This document shows, one piece after another, positions 55,661 to 64,000 of a stretch of DNA of 64,000 nt; position 1 is the stretch's first letter, and every line of letters starts with the position of its first letter. Under the pieces are notes generated by a model. The model made no database searches. It saw nothing but the letters and a program-made list of their open reading frames with translations, and was not told the origin of the DNA. A program made the position numbers and the translations under genes. Origin of the DNA: Siphonodentalium dalli (lineage: Eukaryota; Mollusca; Scaphopoda; Gadilida; Siphonodentaliidae); NCBI GenBank assembly GCA_032622095.1, contig CP136063.1, forward strand, positions 68,459,897 through 68,523,896. Direction: 5' to 3'.

Positions 55661-56703
55661 CTTAAACCTAAGTATTTAAAGAATAACAAGACGAAATTTA
55701 AAATTTTCGCTATAATTTTACTTAGAAATTTGTCAATGATATTACAATGTATGATATATTTAACTAAAAGTCAATACAAAATTTAACGAAAAATGTCAAC
55801 ATGACCATTAAACAAGTTCCGAGTCTGTCAGACAAATAAAGATGTGTACGCATATTCAGTTGCCACTTTAAATAGTGATCCGGAGACTTGGAATTGAAAT
55901 CGTCATTAAAACGTGTCAATCGACCCCCCCCCCCCCCCCGCCCCATGAACACTGTTCAAGTCTGCGATATGTCCTACTTGGCTGTGCATGTATAAACAAA
56001 TAAACACAATATTTCTTACTCACATGATGTTAGATCTCAGATAACACATGGGTGGAAGTCTAATTGACACCAGTGCATATGTGTTAACAGCATGGACACC
56101 TTCCAGCTACAACAAACATTTAATTTGCTTGGCCTGATAGTGTGCGTCCTCGCTGCATCGACTTCGCTTACCAAGGCATTGTCACAAATCCAAATTATCG
56201 CTTTGAACTGGAATTCACTGGGCCGCGTTGACAGTCCAGTTATTCGATGAGTGGTGATTGGGATATAAAGTTTATTATTCATTTGATTGTTATGAACCAT
56301 TGTATACTTACCGTGTTTGAATTATAAAATGGTCGTGAATATAGGAATATATGGTGAATACAGGACGAATATGGACATCCCAAAAAATTGTGTCTAGCTG
56401 TGTCCTGGTTTCTTCTGACATGTTTTGGGAGTTCAAAGGAACAAACGTCCCTGTTTGAAAGCTGGTTGATTGCGGTCTGTCCGTGAGTGATATTTCACAG
56501 GCTGATTATATTAGTTTTGCGATTAACCAACAACTCATGAGTTGATCCTAATAATATCATGCATAAATGACAATTGTCTCACTCATCACCAGCGACATCA
56601 GTTCACCTTAAATGTGTTAACTATAACGCGCTACCTATGCTGTGTTCACGAGAATAAATGCACCCACAAAGTGGGTGTATTCTAAGATCTACACATAACC
56701 ACC
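55661..56703. other. Unassigned stretch
   Basis: A run of about 18 C residues lies near 55,925-55,942. No gene, RNA or repeat unit is supported. Confidence 0.45.
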
Positions 56704-56919
56704 ATGGAATCAGGTGATGAATTTAGAAGTACTATGACCCAGTCAACGTATAGATTGGAATCGTAATCAGACGAGGACCATGTTTCGTTTGTCGGAATTT
56801 CGACACAATATATACTTTCTGACGTATTAGGTTTAGAAGAGGACTTGAACGTTCGGAATAGTGAATCGGACCACAACGTATTACCGGATTATGGCGACAC
56901 AGTGGAGTCTGCATTGTAA
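56704..56919 (+). pseudogene. Possible acidic-protein fragment with one stop
   Basis: From ATG 56,704 the frame reads MESGDEFRSTMTQST..., meets TAA at 56,764-56,766, and stays open for 50 more codons rich in Asp, Glu and Ser (SDEDHVSFVG, LGLEEDLNV) to TAA at 56,917. The composition resembles the acidic N-terminus of some transposase or regulatory proteins, but no domain is identifiable. It may be chance. Confidence 0.2.
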
Positions 56920-57510
56920 TCACCGAACACTGTTCAGTTTCTCATTTTATTGATTAGTCACACCAATTTGACCTTCCGGTGTGTCAGCAAGTGGAGAGTA
57001 CACCAAACAATGACTTGTGGTTGTTATGACAATACCTGGGGACTATTTTAATATTTCCCAGTTATTGTTAAAATAATGCACAGTTATTGTTATCAGCGGG
57101 TAATCGGCTGGATATTGTGCAAGGGAGAATAATAGAAAATATGGCGATTGTGGTTTAAATTCCAGTATTGTCTCCAGGCCAGCCGGAGTGATTGAGATTT
57201 TCCAATTGCACGCGACATTTATATTTTAGGCAACTCAAATGCAAATATTTGACAGTCCATAATATGTTATAATTATGTTCTCAATAAAATGTAAACCCCG
57301 GCTACGAATGAAATTCACTGTGCATAATTCCGATAGTAATGACTCCCCTCATTTTGGAACGCCGGCCATTGAAAGACGTTTATTTCAGTAAGCCCACCGA
57401 TCTACGTGGTCGCAAAAGTTCAAAACCGCAGTGTAGTATTAGATCATAATTGGTGACGTCACATATTCAGATATGATCTATGTACGATGCAAACCGTCCG
57501 GCTTTGGTTC
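56920..57510. other. Unassigned spacer
   Basis: Nothing recognisable before H-element sequence begins near 57,511. Confidence 0.5.
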
Positions 57511-57713
57511 GTTATATAGAAGCATATAGAAGAGTGTCATCTGCTCATGTTTGTCTGGGGCTCTGTATGGGTGAAATAATAAAATTGTAAAAAATTGTTA
57601 GGCCAATGCATTCTCTTATATATGCGAGGCGACCTATGGTCGACTCGCATAGATAAGAGAATGCATTGGCACAGGGTAAAAAATCCCGACTTACGGCTGG
57701 ATTTGATATGGCG
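57511..57713. mobile_element. H element, truncated right part (copy 3)
   Basis: It begins inside the H interior (TATATAGAAGCATATAGAAG) and holds the right palindrome (57,602-57,670) and the end to GATATGGCG. This is the left limit of the third H-S-H-minisatellite block. Confidence 0.85.
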
Positions 57714-58704
57714 TTATGATGCAGGAATTCATACGACGTAGTAAGATCGTTTAAAACATCAATATTATAAGCTGAAGGGGTCACTTTTATCACGCGACGT
57801 GCTTAATATTTCGTGCGGTCGAGTATATCGTTTAACGAATAAGTGCGTTTGAGTACCTCGCTTTACGAAATCTCACAGCTAAGGGTGGATACACACATGC
57901 ATGTAATCTCTGTAATTATCGTGTATTTGGCGTTTTACATGGATCATACAGACAAAGTAATATGTGTCCACTGACAACACAATAATTGCCGACGTGTTGA
58001 CCGCATTGAGTTCTAGTTCCCATTAAGTCGGAATGTAGAGAAGCTGCAATCTTGGACCGAGTCGCCAGGCCACTTAACATAATTGTTCGTGTGATAATCG
58101 ATAATCCATATGGTGGACGTTCTACTTAAATAATTACCAGTTTTCTCTTGATATTTATAGCAGTGGTTGATCAGGATTTCCCCGAAGCAGGGGCTATATA
58201 TGATCCCGACGCAGGGGCTATATATGACTACAAAAGCTACCAGGCGGGGGTGGCTAACTCTGAGCTATTTAAGTAAAACATATTATATTATACCGTCTTG
58301 CCCAGATTATTCCGACCGATACATTCAACCAAGTCCATTAGCGATTTGAAGCTTTCGAGACCCTACGCCAAACAAGCATCATGGTCAAATATGTTATATA
58401 TCAAGCCTGTATATGCCAGACGTGTCGCTTCTGGTGTTCGTGCATTAATAAAATGCCAGATATCACACAGACTTGACTAATTGCCACCTCCGTAAGAGAA
58501 GACATGATTTGGACTGGTCTTAAATGTCCTGCCAGCAGACAGTTTGTCTTCGCTTATCACTACTGACTTGTCTGGCCTGTTAGCAATGAACCGCTCGCGC
58601 GCAAGTGATTTATGTTGTCAATTATTGATATGGCCATGTAAAATACATGTAATACATGTATTTTACATACAAAAATTACATGCATGTGTGTATCCACCAT
58701 AAAT
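57714..58704. repeat. Segment S, copy 3
   Basis: It matches copies 1 and 2 with a few more differences (CCCCGAAGCAGG, GGCGGGGGTGG). It lies outside the LINE, showing that the block is a repeat in its own right. Confidence 0.85.
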
Positions 58705-59075
58705 GTGACCCGCCATATCAAATCCAGTCGTAAGTCGGGATTTGTTTACCCTGTGCCAATGCATTATCTTATATATGCGAGTCGACCATGGGTCACCTCG
58801 CATATATAAGAGAATGCATTGGCCTAACACTTTTTTATCATTTTTTTAAAGTAATTGTTTCTTACAATTTTTAGGACATAAAATAAAAAACATCCATTAC
58901 CCTGCAGGGAGCCCCACACATATATAGAAGCATATAGAATATTGTCGTCTGCTCATGTTTGTCTGGGGCTCTGTATGGGTGAAATTATAAAATTGTTAAA
59001 GAATACAAGAAAAAATTATTAAAATTGTAAAAAATTGTTAGGCCAATGCATTCTCTTATATATGCGAGGCGACCT
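58705..59075. mobile_element. H element, left end to hairpin centre (copy before array 3)
   Basis: GTGACCCGCCAT at 58,705 and the palindrome at 58,755-58,823 with small mismatches (ATTATC, GGGTCACC). It stops at GCGAGGCGACCT, the same point as before arrays 1 and 2. Confidence 0.85.
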
Positions 59076-62000
59076 ATGTACAGCAATAAAGTAATATTCA
59101 TGCAAAGCAATACAGTAGTATCGATGCATAGCAATACAGTAGTATCCATGCACATCAATACAGTAGTAGCCATGCACAGCAATAGATTAGTATCCATGCA
59201 CAGCAACACAGTAGTATCCATGTATAGCAATACAGTAGTATCCATGCATATCAATACAGTATTAGCCATGCATAGCAATAAAGTAGTATCCATGCACATC
59301 ATTAGATTACTATCCATGCATAGCAATACAGTAGTAAACAAGCACATCAATACAGTAGTATCCATGCATATCAATACAGTAGTATCCATGCACATCAATA
59401 CAGTAGTATCCATGCATAGAAATACAGTAGTATACATGCATAGCAATACAGTAATATCCATGCATAGCAATACAGTAGTATCCATGCATATCAATACATT
59501 ATTAGCCATGCATATCAATACAGTCGTATCCATGCACATCCATACAGTAGTATCCATGCATAGCAATACAGTAGTACCCATGCACATCAATACCGTAGTT
59601 TCAATGCACAGCAATACAGTAGTATCCATGCACAGCAATACAGTAGTATTCATGCATACCAAGACAGTAGTATCCGTACACAGCAATACATTAGTATCAA
59701 TGCACAGCAATATAGTAGTATCCATGCACATCAATACAGTAGTATCCATGCACATCCATACAGTAGTATCCATGCACATCAATACCGTAGTATCAATGCA
59801 CAGCAATACAGTAGTATCCATGCACAGCAATACAGTTGTACACATGCATATCAATACAGTAGTACCCATGCACATCAATACCGTAGTTTCAATGCACAGC
59901 AATACAGTAGTATCCATGCACAGTAATACAGTAGTATTCATGCATACCAAGACAGTAGTATCCGTACACAGCAATACAGTAGTATCCACGTACAGCAATA
60001 CAGTTGTATCAATACAAATCAATACAGTATTACCCATGCACACCATTCGTATCCATGCTCAGCAATACAATAGTATCCATGTACAGCAATACATTATTAT
60101 CCATGCACATCAAAACAGTAGTATCCATGCACAGCAATACTACTGTATACACAGCAAGAACGTAATAGGCATACACAGTACAATAACAATACAGTAGTAT
60201 CCATGCATATCAATAGAGTAGTATCCATGCACATCAATACAGTAGTATCCATGCATAGAAATACAGTAGTATACATGCATAGCAATACAGTAGTATCCAT
60301 GCACATCAATATCGTAGTATCCATGCATATCAATACAGTAATATCGATGCATAGCAATAAAGTAGTATCCATGCACAGCAATACAGTAGTATCCATGCAC
60401 ATCAAGACAGTAGTATCCATGCACAGCAATACAGTAGTATCCATGCACATCAATATCGTAGTATCCATACACAGCAATACAGTAGTACCCATGCACAGCA
60501 ATACAGTAGTATCCATGCATAGCAATACAGTAGTATCCATGCACATCAATATCGTAGTATCCATGCACAGCAATACAGTAGTATCCATGCATATCAATAG
60601 AGTAGTATCCATGCATATCAATAGAGTAGTACCAATGCATAGCATTACAGTAGTATCCATGCACATCAATACAGAAGTATCCATGCACATCAATACAGTA
60701 GTATCCATGCACAGCAATACAGTAGTATCCATGCATATCAATAGAGTAGTATCCATGCTTATCAATAGAGTAGTACCAATGCATAGCAATACAGTAGTAT
60801 CCATGCACTGCAATACAGTAGTATCCATGTATATCAATACAGTATTATCCATGCACATCAATACAGTAGTATCCATGCACATCAATACAGTAGTATCCAT
60901 GCACAGCAATAAAGTAGTATACATGCACATCAATAAAGTTGTATCCATTCACATCAATAAAGTTGTATCCATTCACAGCAATACAGTAGTATCCATGAAT
61001 AACAAAACAGTAGTATCCATGCACATCAATACAGAAGTATCCATGCACATCAATACAGTAGTATCCATGCACAGCAATACAGTAGTATCCATGCATATCA
61101 ATAGAGTAGTATCCATGCTTATCAATAGAGTAGTATCCATGCACTGCAATACAGTAGTATCCATGTATATCAATACAGTATTATCCATGCACATCAATAC
61201 AGTAGTATCCATGCATGTCAATACAGTAGTATCCATGCACGGCAATACAGTAGTATACATGCATATCAATAAAGTTGTATCCATTCACATCAATAAAGTT
61301 GTATCCATTCACAGCAATACAGTAGTATCCATGTATATCAATACAGTAGTATCCATGAACAGCAATACAGTAGTATCCATACACAGCAATACAGTAGTAT
61401 CCATACACAGCAATACAGTAGTTCCCATGCACATCAATACAGTATTATCCATGCACTGCAATACAGTAGTATACATGCACATCAATAAAATTGTATCCAT
61501 TCACAGCAATACAGTAGTACCCATGCACATCAATACAGTAGTATCCATGCACATCAATACAGTAGTATCCATGCACATCAATACAGTAGTATACATGCAC
61601 ATCAATACAGTAGTATCCATGCACAGCAATACAGTAGTATACATGCACATCAATAAAGTTGTATCCATTCACAGCAATACAGTAGTATCCATGCACAGCA
61701 ATACAGTAGTATCCATGCACAACAATCCAGTAGTATCCATGCACTTCAATACAGTTGTAGACATGCACATCAATACAGTTGTATCCATTCACATCAATAT
61801 CGTAGTATCCATACACAGCAATACAGTAGTATCCATGCACAGCAATACAGTAGTATCCATGCACATCAATACAGTAGTATCAATGCATATCAATACAGTA
61901 GTATCCATGCATAGCAATACAGTAGTATCCATACACATCAATACAGTAGTATCCATGCATATCAATACAGTAGTATCCATGCATAGCAATACAGTAGTAT

Positions 62001-64000
62001 CCATGCATAGCAATACAGTAGTATCCATGCATATCAATACAGTAGTATCCATGCATATCAATACAGTAGTATCCATACATAGCAATAGAGTAGTATCCAT
62101 GCACATCAATACAGTAGTATCCATGCACATCAATACAGTAGTATCCATACATATCAATACAGTAGTATCCATGCACAGCACTACAGTAGTACCCATGTAC
62201 ATCAATACAGTAGTATCCATGCATATGAATAGAGTAGCATCCATGCACAGCAATACAGTAGTACCCATGCATAGCAATACAGTAGTATCCATGCACAACA
62301 ATACAGTAGTATCCATGCATATCATTACAGTAGTATCCATGCACATCATTACAGTAGTATCCATGCATATCAATACAGTAGTATCCATACATATCAATAG
62401 AGTAGTATCCATGCACATCAATACAGTAGTATCCATGCACATCAATACAGTAGTATCCATACATATCAATACAGTAGTATCCATACACATCAATACAGTA
62501 GTATCCATGCATATCAATACAGTAGTATCCATGCATAGCAATACAGTAGTATCCATGCATAGCAATACAGTAGTATCCATGCATATCATTACAGTAGTAT
62601 CCATGCACATCATTACAGTAGTATCCATGCATATCAATACAGTAGTATCCATACATATCAATAGAGTAGTATCCATACATATCAATACAGTAGTATCCAT
62701 GCACACACTACAGTAGTACCCATGTACATCAATACAGTAGTATCCATGCATATCAATAAAGTAGTATCCATGCATATCAATACAGTAGTATCCATGCACA
62801 TCAATACAGTAGTATCCATACATATCAATACAGTAGTATCCATGCACAGCACTACAGTAGTACCCATGTACATCAATACAGTAGTATCCATGCATATCAA
62901 TACAGTAGTATCCATGCTTATCAATACAGTAGTACCCATGCATAGCAATACAGTAGTATCCATGCACAACAATACAGTAGTATCCACGTACAGCAATACA
63001 GCAGTACCCATGAATAGCAATACAGTAGTATCCATGCATAGCAATACAGTAGTATCCATGCACATCAATACAGTAGTATTCATGCACATCAATACAGTAG
63101 TATCCATGCATAGCAATACAGTAGTATCCATGCACATCAATACAGTAGTATCCATGCACATCAATACAGTAGTATCCATGCACAGCAATACAGTAGTATC
63201 CATGCATAGCAATACAGTTGTATCCATGCATAGCAATACAGTAGTATCCATGCATATCATTACAGTAGTATCCATGCACATCAATACAGTAGTATCCATA
63301 CATATCAATAGAGTAGTATCCATGCACATCAATACAGTAGTATCCATGCACATCAATACAGTAGTATCCATACATATCAATACAGTAGTATCCATTCATA
63401 GCAATACAGTAATATCCATTTACATCAATACAGTAGTATCCATGCATATCATTACAGTAGTATCCATGCACATCATTACAGTAGTATCCATGCATATCAA
63501 TACAGTAGTATCCATACATATCAATAGAGTAGTATCCATGCACATCAATACAGTAGTATCCATGCACATCAATACAGTAGTATCCATACATATCAATAGA
63601 GTAGTATCCATGCACAGCACTACAGTAGTACCCATGTACATCAATACAGTAGTATCCATGCATATCAATAGAGTAGTATCCATGCATATCAATACAGTAG
63701 TACCCATGCATAGCAATACAGTAGTATCCATGCACAACAATACAGTAGTATCCATGCACAACAATACAGTAGTATCCACGTACATCAATACAGTAGTACC
63801 CATGCATAGCAATACAGTAGTATCCATGCATAGCAATACAGTAGTATCCATGCACATCAATACAGTAGTATCCATGCACATCAATACAGTAGTATCCATG
63901 CATAGCAATACAGTAGTATCCATGCACATCAATACAGTAGTATCCATGCACATCAATACAGTAGTATCCATACATATCAATACAGTAGTATCCATTCACA
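59076..64000. repeat. 24-bp minisatellite array 3, at least 200 copies, runs off the window
   Basis: Same unit as arrays 1 and 2. The first ~460 bases follow the variant order of array 1, and then it diverges. At about 60,135-60,190 a degenerate block (ACACAGCAAGAACGTAATAG...) recalls the array start, so the array may hold two joined sub-arrays. Further on, the copies become more uniform. Forward (837 codons) and reverse (736 codons) open frames overlap on opposite strands, and I treat them as artefacts. Confidence 0.95.

Noticed and set aside
47848-63999. Very long open frames (up to 837 codons) in the 24-bp minisatellite on both strands
   Set aside because: The unit is a multiple of three without stops in several frames, so openness follows from the period. 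Both strands are open at once and the frames read into flanking H-element sequence.
1-64000. tRNA or rRNA genes
   Set aside because: I looked for A/B-box and rRNA-like blocks by eye and found none convincing. GGGTTCG in the SINE body is not in a tRNA context.

Overview
The window looks like repeat-rich, AT-rich nuclear DNA of an animal, most likely a marine invertebrate. The hints point to a mollusc or similar lophotrochozoan: frequent ACATGTA words, poly-G/C-ended transposons and a U2 5' end of invertebrate type. That placement is inference. I see no intact host gene, no rRNA or tRNA gene and no bacterial-type operon. Almost everything supportable is a mobile element, a decayed mobile element or a tandem repeat.

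Left part (1-16.8 kb). A mosaic of small DNA transposons and tandem repeats: a 384-bp satellite-like array (1.2-3.8 kb), two tandem MITEs (5.6-6.3 kb), palindromic MITEs (8.8, 11.1 and 11.5 kb), a TTAA-flanked MITE (12.3-12.8 kb), a 442-bp element whose long inverted ends each hold a hairpin ('H element', 14.0-14.4 kb) and a hAT-like MITE (14.9-15.5 kb). Matching CACTGCC ends at 227 and 13,485, both beside AAGAAAA-rich sequence, may mark one large CACTA-like element.

Centre-left (16.8-30.0 kb). Twenty-four heads of a short retroposon whose 5' end is the 5' end of U2 snRNA lie in four head-to-tail arrays (period about 336 bp). Every unit ends in an A-rich tail followed by the same ~15-bp sequence. 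That sequence comes from the C-terminal region of a Tx1/L1-like LINE, so the arrays sit at one insertion site inside a LINE. Blocks of LINE plus array have themselves been duplicated.

Middle (30-42.5 kb). Mostly unassigned DNA, a decayed SWIM-zinc-finger-like reading frame (31.6-31.9 kb), a 392-bp tandem duplication, a second TTAA MITE, a 486-bp tandem array with dimeric higher-order structure (34.4-37.1 kb), a detached LINE 5' fragment (39.1 kb) and a 129-bp repeat.

Right part (42.5-64 kb). A nearly full-length but inactivated Tx1/L1-like LINE (ORF1 with one CCHC knuckle; ORF2 with APE endonuclease, reverse transcriptase and a C-terminal zinc knuckle) is split by two copies of a composite block: H element, 1-kb segment S, inverted H element and a 24-bp minisatellite. 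The 3' end of this LINE directly abuts nucleotide +1 of another U2-headed retroposon (55,018). A third copy of the H-S-H-minisatellite block fills the right end, with the minisatellite running off the window. The most notable theme is the repeated physical association of a U2-snRNA-headed SINE with a Tx1/L1-like LINE. The second is a minisatellite that starts each time at the loop of the H-element hairpin.
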